DNA from: Mercurialis annua
Taxonomy: Eukaryota > Streptophyta > Magnoliopsida > Malpighiales > Euphorbiaceae
Direction of reading: 5' to 3'
Length of the DNA: 64,000 bases
Assembly: GCF_937616625.2 (NCBI RefSeq)
Contig: NC_065572.1
Coordinates: 57,213,653 to 57,277,652, forward strand
A program made the translations under genes and the position numbers. The notes below the pieces were generated by a model. It worked only from the letters and a program-made list of their open reading frames with translations. It did no database searches and was not told where the DNA came from. Every line of letters begins with the position of its first letter. Positions within the stretch are counted from its first letter, which is position 1. Shown one piece after another: positions 48,516-61,195 of the stretch.

Positions 48516-51414
48516 GAAGATTCAAAGGGATGAAAGGCTTTGTGGGAGAGCTAAGAAGAGCCTCTATCCCACTCATCGGGCTCGGAGGAAAACCAATACA
48601 GCCAGAGGGCGCATTTAGCTTATACATGGAGCTGGGGGAAAAAGAAGATGGCCTAATAAAAAGGATGCAAGCGCAGTTCAACAAAGTGGATCTCCCGCTA
48701 GCATATAATGGCATTTTAGGAAGGCCTTTCCTATACCAATCAGGAGCAGCCACCAGCATAAGGTTCCTAACCATGAAGATATCAACCCCAGAAGGAACAA
48801 TAGTAGTACGAGGGAACCAAAAAATAGCCAGAGAATGTTGCATGATAACAACAGTAGAAGATGAAACCATGACCATAGAAGCCTTGCCAGAAAAAACGGA
48901 GGAGACAGAACAAAAAGTCGTAGAACCAGTAGAAGAGATGGAGGAGCTACGTCTTAGTGAGACAAAGACAGTAAAAATAGGGAAAGCGATAACAACGGAT
49001 ATAGAACAAGACATAGAAGACGTGTTGATGAAGAATGTGGAATCATCCGCAGTAGATCCATCAGAAATTCCGGGAATTGACCAAAAAGTGGCATCGCACA
49101 AGCTCAACGTCAAGCCCCAGAGCAAGCCAGTGACACAGAAGAAGAGAAGATTTGTGGAAGGCAAACAGAAGATAATCACAGACGAGGTAAATACCTTGGA
49201 GTCAGTTGGGTTCATCAAGAAAGGTTTTCATCCGGAGTGGGTTGCCAATGTAGTCTTGGTGAAGAAAGCAAACGGTAAATATATAATGTGCGTTGATTTT
49301 ACCGATCTAAACAAGGCATGTCCCAAGGACAGTTATCCTCTGCTCAATATCGACCAGTTAGTTGACTCAACGGCATGCTATAGACTGTACAGCTTTATAG
49401 ACGCAGCCCAAGGGTACCACTAGATACCCATGGACAAAGACGACCAAGAAAAGACGTCATTCGTGATAGACAGAGGCACATACTACTACAACATCATGCC
49501 CTTTGGTTTAAAGAACGCAAGGGCAACGTACTAGAGATTGGTCAGCTTCATGTTTCAAGATCAATTGAGAAGGAACGTGGAAGCCTAGGTAGACGATATC
49601 ATTGTGAAGAGTGTCACAGAGGAGGAACACGCAAGAGACTTAGAAGAGACATTCTCTGTACGCAACAAATTTGGAATGAAGCTCAGTCCAGCTAAATGCG
49701 CCTTTGGAGTAAAAGCTAGAAAATTCCTTGGTTATTTAATCAACCAAAGAGGAATTGAAGCTAATCTCGAAAAAAATCATAGCAGGCACAGAGATGAAAT
49801 CCCCACGAAGCGTGAGAGAAGTGCAGAACTTAAACGGGCGAATTACTGCCTTGGGCATTTTATCTCCTCTTCAGTGAAGAAATCCTTGCCATTCTTCAAA
49901 CAATTAAGAGACATGGAGAAAGTTTGCTTGGGACCAGGAGTGTCAAAAGGCTTTTGAAGAGCTGAAATCTTTCCTAACCACGCCTCCCCTACTCAGCATG
50001 CCAATTGCAGGAGAACCCTTGTACCTGTACCTCTCAGTAGGAAAAGAAACAATAGCTTTAGTACTAGTGAGAGAGGAGGATGAAGAGCAGAGGCCAATAT
50101 ATTACATCAGCAGAACATTGAAGGGCGCATAACTGAACTATCCCACTATTGACAAGCTAGCACTAGCAGTAGTGGTCACATCAAAAAAGTTAAAGCCTTA
50201 CTTCCAAAGCCATACAATTGTCATACATACGAATCAGCCACTCAGAAAGGCTCTTTATCGACCAGAGAACTCAGGGAGACTAGTTAGCTGGTCGGTGCTA
50301 CTGGGAGAGCATGACATCCGGTACGAGCTCAGAAAGACACTGAAGGCGCAGGCACTCGCAAACTTCGTCGCAAAAATGACAGAGAAGCCAATAGGCACAT
50401 TCGCAGAAGACATAACATGGAACTTATTTGTAGATGGGGAAGCAAGTGACCAAGGATCAGGAGCTGGCATCGTCCTACTAGGACCCAACAAAGTAATCAT
50501 TGAGTACGCTGTTCACCTCAACTTCAAATCAACCAACAATGTAGCATGTACGTAAGTTGATCAATATTATTTCAATTATGAAACGTTTGTTTACAGAATC
50601 ACTAACAACATAGCAGAATACGAGGCCCTACTCACAGGGCTGGCTATAGCCAAAGAAGTAAAGGTGGAGAAGTTGAAAATACGCAGCGACTCACAATTGG
50701 TCACTAGCCAAGTTCTGGGACACTTCTAGACCAAAGATGCAAATATGGCGAAGTACATGCAAAAGGAAAAAGAAAGACTCAAAGAACTAGAAAAAAATGG
50801 GAGGACAGTGAGAGATAATTGCCATACCCAAAGAAGAGAATACAAGGGCAAATTTCATAGCTAAAGCAGCAGCGACGCAGAACACTTTGTTTTAGAGAGA
50901 TAGGTCGAAGAAGAGGCTCGAAGAACTTAAAGGAAGATAGGTCGACGAATTATATCATTTCATCTAGGCCTATCGCATCACACCCAAGAGAGAAACCGGA
51001 GAGACTCCTTTTCGCCTCACTTATGGGATAGAAGCAGTCATTCCTATGGAATTAGTAATGTCGACCCTCAGGGTCCAAATCCTAGACCCACAAAGCAATG
51101 AAGTGTCACTGCGACTATGTCTGGATCCTTAGAAGGGAGAAGGTACCAAATAGCCATCAGAGCAGAAGCTTATAGAAGATAGATGAACAGATATCACAAC
51201 GCCAAAGTTAAAGAAAGAAGTTTTCAAAGAAGGAGACTTAGTACTGAAAAAAGCTTAGATTGGCAGAGGAGCAACTGTTGTTGGCAAGCTAGAAGCAAAC
51301 TGGAACAGACCGTACTCGAGTGACTCATGTAGTCGGAAAAGGAGCATACAAAATAGCTGATTTATGGGGACATCGCTACCCAGAACATGGAACATTGAAA
51401 AGCTGAAGAGATAT
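48516..51414 (+). pseudogene. pol pseudogene of element 3
   Basis: Collinear with the pol of element 2: protease end (ILGRPF), RT, RNase H, second RNase H and the integrase C-terminus. In-frame stops at 49413, 49527 and 49588 break the RT, the last replacing the Tyr of YVDD. A partial duplication with a 48-bp insert (50550-50597) splits the second RNase H. The zinc finger and whole D-D-E core of the integrase are deleted near 50940. The frame resumes with AYRITPKRETGETPF and ends IEKLKRY at 51414, where LTR-B begins. Confidence 0.85.
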
Positions 51415-51835
51415 TGATGGATACGCAGTTGACCCCAGTGCATATAGTCAAACAAGCGCAGCAGACAGCAGATACCAAACAGCTGTCATTAGTCAGTAGA
51501 CGCAGATCCTAACTGATATGATCTTTGGAATCCAGAAATATAGAGATTGACCTAATCCCTATTTTCCAGCAGGAGTCCGAATTAAACACAATCACAAGAA
51601 GATGACCTTGAGTCGATGACTTGGACAGGATTCTATATTAATAGAACGAAGACAAAAGGTAAAACCCTAATTCATTCTCTTAAAACTACGTCATTTATCA
51701 TTAAACCTTACAAGGTATCTGACTTAGGCATCGGAGTGTGGTCGGACACAACGTCCGACTCATTCTAACCTATGTTCGTGATCTCAGGTTGACAAGAGAA
51801 GATCCTAAGAGAAGATCCTACCATTCGCAGAACCA
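51415..51835 (+). repeat. LTR-B (5' LTR of a second related element)
   Basis: Starts TGATGGATACGCAG exactly at the stop of the preceding pol and ends CGCAGAACCA. It is followed by a primer site at 51841 (TGGCGCGTCTGTGGGAA, one C short of the one in element 2). No 3' partner is present in the window. Confidence 0.75.
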
Positions 51836-51912
51836 TCATTTGGCGCGTCTGTGGGAATCGATTATTCTTTCCTAAATAAATCAATTTTGGTTCTACGAAC
51901 TGAAACAAATTC

Positions 51913-52600
51913 ATGGACAACCATGATGAACCACCACCACCTGGAGTCGAAGTTATAAATAGAGAGATGGCCGGAGGTAACAATCCAACACTGCTAGTAA
52001 GAACAAACGGGATAGTTTTTCCCCTTCACCCACCTCCGGCGGGGACTGTAGGAGCGACAGGTCCTTTGAGGACAAGCTCAGGAATCCCAGTGGGAACAGG
52101 AGCCACGAGTGCGGGCATCACACCACCGGTTTCCATACCCGGATCAACAGCAGGATTAATGGGCAGAGGAGCGCAACTACCCGGAGCTAATCAGGTATTT
52201 CCTCCTTGGAATTATTATACACCACAGAACATGTACTATCCATCGCCCATGTATAATCAAAACGCGACGAGCTGGCCGCAGACTTATAGCCCGTGGGGCA
52301 GCCAGTATCACCAGGGATATCCAAGACCCACCGCGCCAATTCCTTTTCCGTCCCTAGACGTAGAAGGAACTGTCGCCGCTACAACAGCTGGATACATTCA
52401 ACCATATGTACCACCAGGAGCCCAGCTACCGCCGCTCTACCATGAGACGGTGATGAAGAAATTTAACAAGTTCCAAGATAGGTTGATTGGGATCACAAAG
52501 GAGAAGACGGTAGAGGCAAATAAAGCACCGGCTCAAAGAAGGCAACAATCTGAACCAATCCCAAGAGGAAGAGATAAAGATGCGCGGAATAAAGTTACAT
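51913..52600 (+). pseudogene. gag fragment after LTR-B
   Basis: An open N-terminal gag region of about 230 residues, Pro/Gly/Thr-rich, with YVPPGAQLPPLY and FQDRLIG shared with the gag at 40286. After about 52600 the sequence stops resembling gag and becomes spacer. The capsid, zinc knuckle and all of pol are deleted. Confidence 0.75.
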
Positions 52601-52863
52601 CTTTCTCCCAACACTTACTGCATTTTCTTTTATTACTTTGTCTGCAAAGCAAAAAATAATAAATAAATAAACAAGCACAGAAAATAAAAGACTAGAAAAA
52701 CAGGTTCAATAAAGCAAAGATGACACCAAGTCATCAAAAGTAACAGAATCGCAAAACATAATGTAATGAAAATTGTTCTGAACAAATGTATAGAACAAAC
52801 GAAGGACTACACTAGAAGTAGTTCGCAAAATAAAATCTAGCTAAGCAAGGCCGACAAACAGGC

Positions 52864-55314
52864 CTACGCATCTTTTTCCTCTAGATGGGTCGCTCCCTCC
52901 TTTAGACCCTCAGCATCGGAACACAGAGTTCCATCTTCGGCAACAAGCTCAAGGGAACAAAAAGGATCCTCTGAACCAGGATCCTCCACACCATCGTCAA
53001 CAGAGTCAGGAAGAGAAGAAGCATCAACTATGGGATCCTCAGAGGTAGGAACCTTCTCCCGAACATCATCCAAAGGTACATCTGAACCTTTATCATCATC
53101 AGTACCAGAGGCAGGAACACTGTCACCACCAGCAGAAGAAGTCATAGAAGATGGCGCAATAAAAGGCGGAGGCAAGCCAACTTCTTAGCAGCAACCTTAG
53201 CAGCCCCCCGCTGACCCAGGGCCTTGAGATCAATATACAAGAATTTGTTAATATCGTAATCCGGGTAATCAGCACGGACAATTTTGACAATGTTAGAACA
53301 TAATTCAGTCAGGCATCAATTCATGTACATATTGGCATCTTGTTTGTGGCTCTTCTGCTCCAAAGATAGCCTCTCACAAGAAGACAGCACAGTCAATTCC
53401 TTATCCGCAACTTTCTTCTTCAAAATCTTTACGATAGGTATTGATTTGATTTAACTTCGTCACCCGGGTCTTCTCCGCCAAATAATAGGCACGCAACTCA
53501 GACATCTCTTGATACTTCTTCTTAGCCTGAACAGTCATGTCCTCCAGTCGAGAACGGATCAAAGCGTTCCCTTACACAAGCTGAAAATGACCAAGTTAGT
53601 ACCAAGAGAAGAAACATGATAAAAACAAGAACACACATCCCAAAAGGTCATTACCTGAAGAAGAGAAGCGTCTAACTTATCACAGACCTCACCTTCTGGG
53701 ACAAGACTCCATGCCTCCATAACCTTGGAAAGCTTTAAAAACTGAGAGAACAGGTTGGGAACTTTAAGGGATATAATCCCCAGTAGAGGCTGGTACGATT
53801 CAATTTAACATTTTGTTCGTTCGCGTTTGATTGTGTTAAAGTTTTATAATTAATTGGGATTAGATTTATCGTTGGATGAACTGCATTGCTGATATTGACC
53901 CCAAAAAAGAAACGGGAGGTACAGCTAGTCCTGAACATCCAACCATCGTACTCTAAAAATTGGATAGGTTCGATCTATGGTCATTGGGCCTCCTAAAAAG
54001 ATTTACTAAATTCATCGAGTTGTTGCAAAGGATCAAACTGGCCGGTTATTAATCAAATTCCTTGTCAGCTCCCCGTAAAATATTCATTTGGACGAGGGCT
54101 TCCAAATACATTGTAAGCTAAACCCGTGCTGACGAATCTCACAGTCAAATTGTAAATGTTCTGCTCCAACCAACCACGCGGGTATGGGCAAGGATCTGAA
54201 TTTTTCTTTTGTCTCTTAGTAGCCCCCGACCTCAGACTACCCCGCGGTTCATGAAGTTTTTTCCCAGATGCCGCAGGAGGCAAATCCTCACTCCTTTTCT
54301 CAGTCGTCACAAGCACAGAGGGCAAGGAAGCAGAAATGGCAAGAGAAGGACCCGATAATAATAGGGTTATTTGTATCCTTAAAAGAAAGAGCTAGTCCAT
54401 TGAGGAAGTCGTCATCACCTATAGATACAACAATGAACGCACAAGATAAGAATAGAGAAATAATACAATATAAAATAACTGCACAAAAGAAAAGCATACC
54501 AGCACTCATATTCGTCAAGTCTACAAAAGAAGGAAATGGAGCAGAATGGCAAGACCGAGTCCTTGAACTGTCACTCTCAAAGATGGTCTCAGGCGGAACA
54601 CGAGTAGGTAGAAGGACATCAGGGAAGTTGCGAAGCAAATAACTATCAACTAAGTCACAACAATAATAAACACTCACCCTCGCATCTCTCACAATGTCAT
54701 CCAGAACATCTAGATCAATAGGACCAGAAAGGGGCAGAGTAACCTTAACAACTTTATCAATATATTCAAAGGAAATCCAGCGAAAGCAGACTTATGACTA
54801 ACAAAAAAAAAAGAACGTTGCCACCTTTTCATAACCTTTGGGACTTCCCCAATAACCCTCATACCTCGATGCGCATCAAGTAGTGGTAAAACTCATTACT
54901 TCTACGAGAAATAAAGAAAAGCTTACATAACAAACTAAAAGAAGGAGACAATCCTCGACTATGAACCAGTTCCACAAAAGAACAGAGCACGCGAAAAGCA
55001 ATAGGATGAATTTAAGCAAGGGGAATTTTAAAAGTCAGAATAAAACTCTGAATCAAAGGATCTAAAGGAAAGCGCAAGCCACAACGAAATTGCTCGCGAT
55101 AAACAATAATGTTCCCTTTATCAAATGGAACATTAGCTACAGCCCTAGGGTTGCACACAGACAAGGTATATGTCGCAGGAATACCATACTCATTCCTCAA
55201 TTTGATCAGAGACTCAACATCAAAATTTATGGTAAAAGAGCTTAAAGAATTACGATAATCAACGGTATTACCAGAGAAGGGATTAGCAACAACAGACGAC
55301 CTAGTGCGAGGCAT
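52864..55314 (-). pseudogene. Antisense Transposase_28-like pseudogene of element 3
   Basis: On the reverse strand the first part (55314-55012) contains IIVYREQFRCGLRFPLDPLI, aligning with the antisense gene of element 2. It hits a TAA at 55012 where element 2 has Gln; after it the frame continues IHPIAFRVLCSFVEL. A downstream coiled-coil part (ELRAYYLAEKTRVTKL, about 53460) and an acidic C-terminal frame (53175-52864) remain, separated by stops and a foreign-looking stretch at 53790-54060. The arrangement (N-terminal domain, linker, coiled coil, reverse strand, between pol and LTR) is the same as in element 2. Confidence 0.7.
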
Positions 55315-55545
55315 AACTACACAAAAACTAAACCAAAAACTAAAGGAAAGAAAGGAAGATTATCTGGAGAGGCAGAAGCAAACGCAATGTGAAAAAAGGA
55401 AACGCAATAATAAGAGCAAAAAGAAAGCCAGAGGAAAACAAAACAAGAAGAAAGTAGAAGAAGAAAAGAGGAACAATGGACATACATTTAAAGAAAATTC
55501 TGGAAAACCGCTGACGGTTAAGAGAGTGAAACGTGGCGACTAAAT

Positions 55546-56055
55546 AGACACCAGACTAGGACTTAACATTAATAGACACCAGACTGGGACTAAGTAGGGC
55601 CATAAGGCGGATAGACCCAGATCCATAGCGTAGAACCAGACAATACCAATCAACGCCATGTACCTGACACAGACAATAGATAAACTAGTAGAGGATCCCG
55701 GATTTACAAGGATCAATACCAGATTCCCTTGAATATCATACTCCTGATGCGGGTTTCCATACCAGGAGCTGATAGGTGTGATTATGGGAATCAGAGGTCA
55801 AAACCTGCCTAATCTCAACAAGGAAGGTCCAAGAAAGGTAATAGAGCAACAAGCAATATAAATGAAGGATTGAAGGCAGGTATGAAACCTAATATTACAC
55901 ACACATATTCAGTCCATACATTCAATCATTCTCCATTGAAAATTGAGTTTCTGACTTAGGCATCGGAGTGTATTCGGACCAACACTTGTCTAAATCATTC
56001 TAACATATTTACTCTTTTTCAGGTTGAAGGAACGGTACAAACCACACCAAAACCA
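55546..56055 (+). repeat. LTR-A, 3' copy
   Basis: About 510 bp ending CACCAAAACCA, matching the 5' copies. Its first bases are changed: TGATGG is not found, and the ACCAGACT ... TTAACATTAATAGACACC part is imperfectly duplicated. Confidence 0.8.
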
Positions 56056-56060
56056 TTAAT

Positions 56061-56464
56061 ACTTTAAAAATAAAGTGCTATTTCTAAGTAGCTATAATAC
56101 AATGAAACAAATAAATAAAAAACATGTTTTATTTTCTAATGCCTAATAACACTTAATTTTGACCATTAATGAATAGGAAATGGAAGATTCATTGTGACAC
56201 AGCACACACCACTGCTGACACTAGCATCCTTTTCCAATCTCATATTTTTGTATTCTTATAGACATCTATTTTCCAGACAGGTAAAAAGTGATAACAGACT
56301 GAAGCGTCAAATGATGATCTCCAGAGAAATCCGTTCGGGTGGCGAGCTATCGATTTGCCTGCTGGAATCTAAGCAGGCAAAATCTGTGCATAACTACAAA
56401 CTTGGAGGATTTAAACTTAATTAGCCGTAAATAGTCTATAAGAATACAAAGAAATTGTAGTCTA
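56061..56464. other. Flank between element 3 and the Ogre-like LTR relic
   Basis: No gene or bounded repeat is seen. Confidence 0.45.
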
Positions 56465-58610
56465 TGTCTAGAAATTGGACTAATTTCAATATATTAAAAG
56501 TTTATGGGCAAATTTACAAGTTTTCGGACTAAATTTGACCATACCCAAACTCATAGGGTCTTAGTAGCCTTTTTAACACTTTTAGGCACCTAAATTGACT
56601 TTTAGCACCTTTTTAATTAGCTACCTAGTTCAAATCCGAAAATTAAAGGTAAAATTATAAGGTAAATAATTAAAAGCTAATCCTAATCCTAAAAGCTTAT
56701 CAACACTTCTTCAACCTAAACTCTAACTAGGCAAAATAGTTTATAAACTTAAGAAAACCTTAAACCTTAATCACCTCTATATAAACAACCTTAAGACAGC
56801 TAAGTCAGAGGTTGGACCAGAAAGGTAAAATCCTAGCATACAAATTTTGATCCCTCCCCTTAAAAAATCCTAAGTTTTCCGAATACACACACGCACACAC
56901 CACACACACAAAATTAATCAATCCCAATCTTTAAAACATCTAGTATACGCTTTGATTCTCCAAGAACCAGCCCCGCACAAACTCGAAGCTGAAAGCATCC
57001 ACTTTGCCAACAAACGAGCCAATGACTCGGAACGGTATTTCTGAGGACCCTTTTTATCACTTTAAATATCATATTCCTGCCTGTTGAATTTGAATGCTTA
57101 GGTTGTATGTTTCGCTTATTTTGCTATTTTGCCATGAAATTTTCATATTTAGCTAAATTCAATGTTTTATTAAATTTTCAAGAGTAGCATGGTAATACTG
57201 AATTAAGATGTTTTATATGCTTAAATCCAGGGCCACAATAGTCTAGAACACAATGCATGTTTATGTTGTTTTAAAGACTTTTCACCATGAAAAATAAACA
57301 CCTAAAGTTGTTGTAAATCGACAATTTAAGTGTTTAATTTTCTTTTAAACACTTTCAGACCATTATATTTGTTTTCCTTGTTTGTTTTATGCTTTTTTGA
57401 CTATTTTTGCACGAAAAATGGAGCTGAAACGAGCTGAAAAATGACATGTTGTACCTGCTGCCCTCAACGTCGTCGCTGTAACCGGCGGCGCCGCTAAAAG
57501 AAACTAGCGAGGCCGACACCCCATCCTGGCGATGCTGGCAGTCATACCGGCGCCTTGTTCGTCTCACTCAGATCCCGAGAACTAGACTCGTAGATTCTTC
57601 CACACTCGATCCAGATTTCCAGACACGTTTTCGGGCTCGTTCAGGCTCGGAATCAGGCCCGGTTTGAACCCAGACATAGATAATTTGATATAGTTTAATT
57701 TTATGCATTATAATGGGTCAGAACCACTATAAAGCAGGCCCATAATCCCAAATATGTAACATAAAGTATAAATCATGCCCACGAGCCTGAGGCGAGCAAA
57801 CCCAACAGCTTCCAAAGTAGATTCTGGTTTCACCATAACTTGGAATTCACCGTAGTTCAAACTGATAGAACCATATAAATGAGACGGACGATTTCCGTGC
57901 TTTGATCGAGAACCAGTTCTAACCACACTGACAGTCAAACCCGCGCGAGTGCAAGACACTCAAAAAGTTAATGAGTTTTAAAAGTATTACTAACCTTGTA
58001 TGTATACCAACTTCCCGTGAGCATGTTGACATTGTTTACCGCTTTCCAAAAGTATGTCAAATAACACATTAACAGGCTAAAGGACTAACCACATTAAATT
58101 AGTAGATCAAATCAAATCCAGCCAGTCACTTAGACATCTTAGGACTATCATGAAAACGTAGTAATAGTTGTATTGGTTATTCAATATCGCTTAATAAAAT
58201 TAATCAAACTTAGATATCCGGTTTTTACGCTTTGTGCATGTAATCAATCCAGATGAGTCAGACTTGTGTTATTTTCTAGAAACCGCCAGGTTTAGATGTA
58301 TGTTTAGGAGTATTTGCTACTTGCTTTGCTTGTCCAGTCCAGATCGAGCCATATGCGTGTCAAACGTGTTTACACGCTTTCATACTTGTTTATTTCCAAA
58401 ACTACATCATATGAACTGCTATCGAATGTTGAGATGAGAATAAAATGAATATATCTAGTAAATATATCTGGTAATTGATAAGTCAAGCACACGAGTCTCG
58501 GGGAGGACACGAACCCGGTCTTTTAGTTTGATGCATAATAATTTTACCGGAGGCGTGTAAGGTTATCCAGTCGGTAGAAAAGGCATTTCCTAGTTGAACT
58601 AGGTGACGAC
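56465..58610 (+). repeat. Ogre-like LTR relic with primer-site-like end
   Basis: The right end (ACGAGTCTCGGGGAGGACAC ... GTAAGGTTATCCAGTCGG ... AGGTGACGACTCC at 58601-58613) resembles the LTR end and TGGCGACTCC primer site of Ogre/Tat elements, as I remember them. The left part includes a TATA word, a CA run and the block shared with 18600-19330. The left boundary is a guess. Confidence 0.5.
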
Positions 58611-58989
58611 TCCATTTTTCAAACCATTTCCAGATCAAGAAGTCAGCCATAAGTCTGGGCGAGCAGCTCCCGAACCCCGCTCCGTTCACAATTCTCCACA
58701 TTGAGTCTCCCACAAAAGCTTAATTAACCAATATTTTATTCATCTCCACTTATTTCATTTTCAACTAGAAGAAAATCATGATTCAATGAATGTCCACATT
58801 CTTGAGTTGTGAATATGACATTACTGTAAAATTTAAAATATCTGATCTTACATCAATGACTATCGACATAGGTTGCATTAATATGCAAATTTTAAATGTT
58901 TCCTCATTATTAGATAATACATCCACATAACCACTAATTTTAATTACAAGTTGTTTGCATTAGTTGATTGTAATAAAATGATTCTAAAG

Positions 58990-59640
58990 TTACCTATTGG
59001 TTTTGTATTATATACTTAAAAGCATCATCCATATTACTGCCTCTACAACCGTTACTCTCATATGCATAGTCTAGCATTTGTTGTTCTAATAGTGAGATGT
59101 CGCTATCTATAAGAACTTCCACGGGTGCCACATCTGAAAATTCCTAACACGATTCTATATTACATATAAGAAATAAAATATTAACTAGAAAAAAATGCAA
59201 AACTAATTACAATACTAGAATTACTAATATTATGATCGGATAACATATGGTTTAAGAAGAGGGATTTTACCACATACGCCATACAATTTAACATCGGTGA
59301 CAAAACCTCTTTGCCTCAACTCAATGCTATTTCAGACACCAGAGATTTGATAATTTGTTGATAATATGGTTCATTATTTATTGTTTAACTACTTCTTGCG
59401 CCTTGTAACTGGTATAAGAAGCAAAAAATTTATTTATTACTTAAGTCTGTGAAATAATTGAGACCTAACTCATAAGTTTTATTTGATTCTTTGCTGAAAT
59501 TATAAATATTTCTCTTGTAAGTCTTAAATATTTGAGATCACTTGTCTCTTTTTTCAGCTATTTAAATAGGTAATTCCATGATAAATCATCAACTCTTCAT
59601 GCTTCTCAACAATAGCGGCATTTTCAATGAATAATGTTTT
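58990..59640 (-). pseudogene. Papain-like cysteine protease (SAG12-like) pseudogene
   Basis: On the reverse strand, collinear pieces of a plant senescence-type cysteine protease appear in different frames. AIVEKHEELMIYHG and KESNKTYELGLNYFTDLSN belong to the I29 inhibitor prodomain, RQRGFVTDVK to the start of the mature enzyme, and SLLEQQMLDY and GCRGSNMDDAFKYIIQNQ to the region after the active-site Cys. There are many stops and frameshifts. The catalytic Cys segment is not recognisable (GVCGKIP stands where QCGSCW is expected), and the His and Asn region is absent. It ends at a donor-like TAG|GTAACT near 59000. Confidence 0.8.
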
Positions 59641-59649
59641 ACATCTAAC

Positions 59650-60345
59650 TTGAAACACAAAAATTGATAAAATCACATATGTAGATTTTGGTTGATTTGA
59701 GAATGTCATGGTTATGGCGTAAACAAATTTTAGGTTTAATCAAAATTAAATAGTCTGTCAAAATCTTTATATACTAATAATAGATAAAGAGAAGAATTAA
59801 TAATTTTGGATTGGTATGAAATAAATGTTAAATGTTTTAAAAAGATTAAATATAATGGATGAGATAAATAATAAATGTCAAAATCTAATAATAGATATAG
59901 TTTTACGGTGAAAATATCAAGAATGAAACCTCCTCGCTTATGAACTTTCATCTCTAATCTTCGATATTTCGCTAGCCAATAGGCGGCCGCACGGGCTCGC
60001 CGCCTTCTGTCTGACCCCTCTTCATATGACTAAGGTCATGCATATATTTACATATTTTTGAATTTTGATATTAAATAAAAAAATGATATTTTTGTTTATT
60101 GTTTTTATTATAAGAAAATTGCAATTTTTTCGAATTTTATATGGACTATGGTAAAGAAAAATTCTAACAAACATTTGTAGAATATTAAAAAAAATTAATG
60201 GATAAATAATATGTTAAAAAATAAAGTTACTAACTAAAAAATTTTAATTAGCTAAAGTAAACTATTAACAATATTTATTTATAAACAATTTTTTAAAAAG
60301 AAAATAGTGAACCCAAAAAAAAATCTTATTGAAAATTTTATGACA
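59650..60345. other. Intergenic DNA
   Basis: No gene; a short GC-rich island (GGCGGCCGCACGGGCTCGCC, about 59982) is unexplained. Confidence 0.45.
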
Positions 60346-60349
60346 AAGG

Positions 60350-61117
60350 ATCAATACACCATAGATACACCAGAAATATATTAAAGATACCTAAAAATAC
60401 ACTATAACGTAAATACACTACAAAAACAAACAAATACACTATAAATTAATTCGTTGTTTACAAAATCACTAGCATAAAAAAAGAACATATCTATAAACAA
60501 GAGACAATATAATTATATGAACAACATAATATTTTTAGAAACAAAAAAATAATAGATCTACAATAATCTATTTACAAAAAATCTAAATGATCACAAAAAA
60601 CCTAAAAAATTACAAAAAATCTAAAAAGGTGTCGAGTAATCCATCAGAGGAAACGCGTTGATGAGAAAATTAATAGAAGAATCGCGGCGATGAGAAATCC
60701 ATCGAAAAGCAACAGCAAGAGACACGACGAGAAATCCACTAGAAGACACGCGACGACGATATGAAAGAAAGCGACGTGCGACGGATACACGAATGGACGA
60801 GGAAGTTAAGAGACGAAAAAAGGAATAGAAGAAAAAAGGAAGAGAAGTGAAGAGAGAGAGAGAGAGAGTACGACTACGTATACAAATAATATAAAATACG
60901 TGTAAGTTTTTTATGGATTGGGATTCTCTCAAGTTTAAATGAACTTGACATGTCATCTTCAACAAATTTTCACCATCTATTACAAAATGAATGGTGTAAA
61001 TCAAAAAAGTTCAATTTTAATAAAACTAATCTGCACCATTAATTTTATAATGAAGAGTGTAAATTAATAAACATCACCCATCAAATTCATTTGAATTTGA
61101 GGGAATTTTTATCCGTT

Positions 61118-61195
<78 letters not shown>

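Larger units (their letters stand above)
37913..56055 (+). mobile_element. Nest of decayed Tat-lineage elements (element 3)
   Basis: The outer LTRs (37913-40210, interrupted, and about 55546-56055) belong to one family, LTR-A (TGATGGGTACCAGACC ... ACCAAAACCA). Between them are a gag pseudogene, three unrelated insertions (Copia-like LTR, 1.56-kb solo LTR, Tekay-like element), a broken pol, an LTR-B copy with its own gag start, and a broken antisense gene. The flanks ATATT and TTAAT do not match, so the two outer LTRs may not come from one insertion. All frames are broken. LTR-A, LTR-B and the LTR of element 2 share a TGATGG start and a GGCATCGGAG-like word near their ends, so they are related families. 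Confidence 0.8.

Noticed and set aside
48451..49218. A 255-codon reverse-strand frame
   Set aside because: It is antisense to the protease region of the element 3 pol and Ser/Pro-rich as expected for a complement; no domain is seen.
57430..57660. GC-rich stretch with short frames, possibly a gene fragment
   Set aside because: No continuous frame or recognised motif; best explained as part of the Ogre-like LTR relic.
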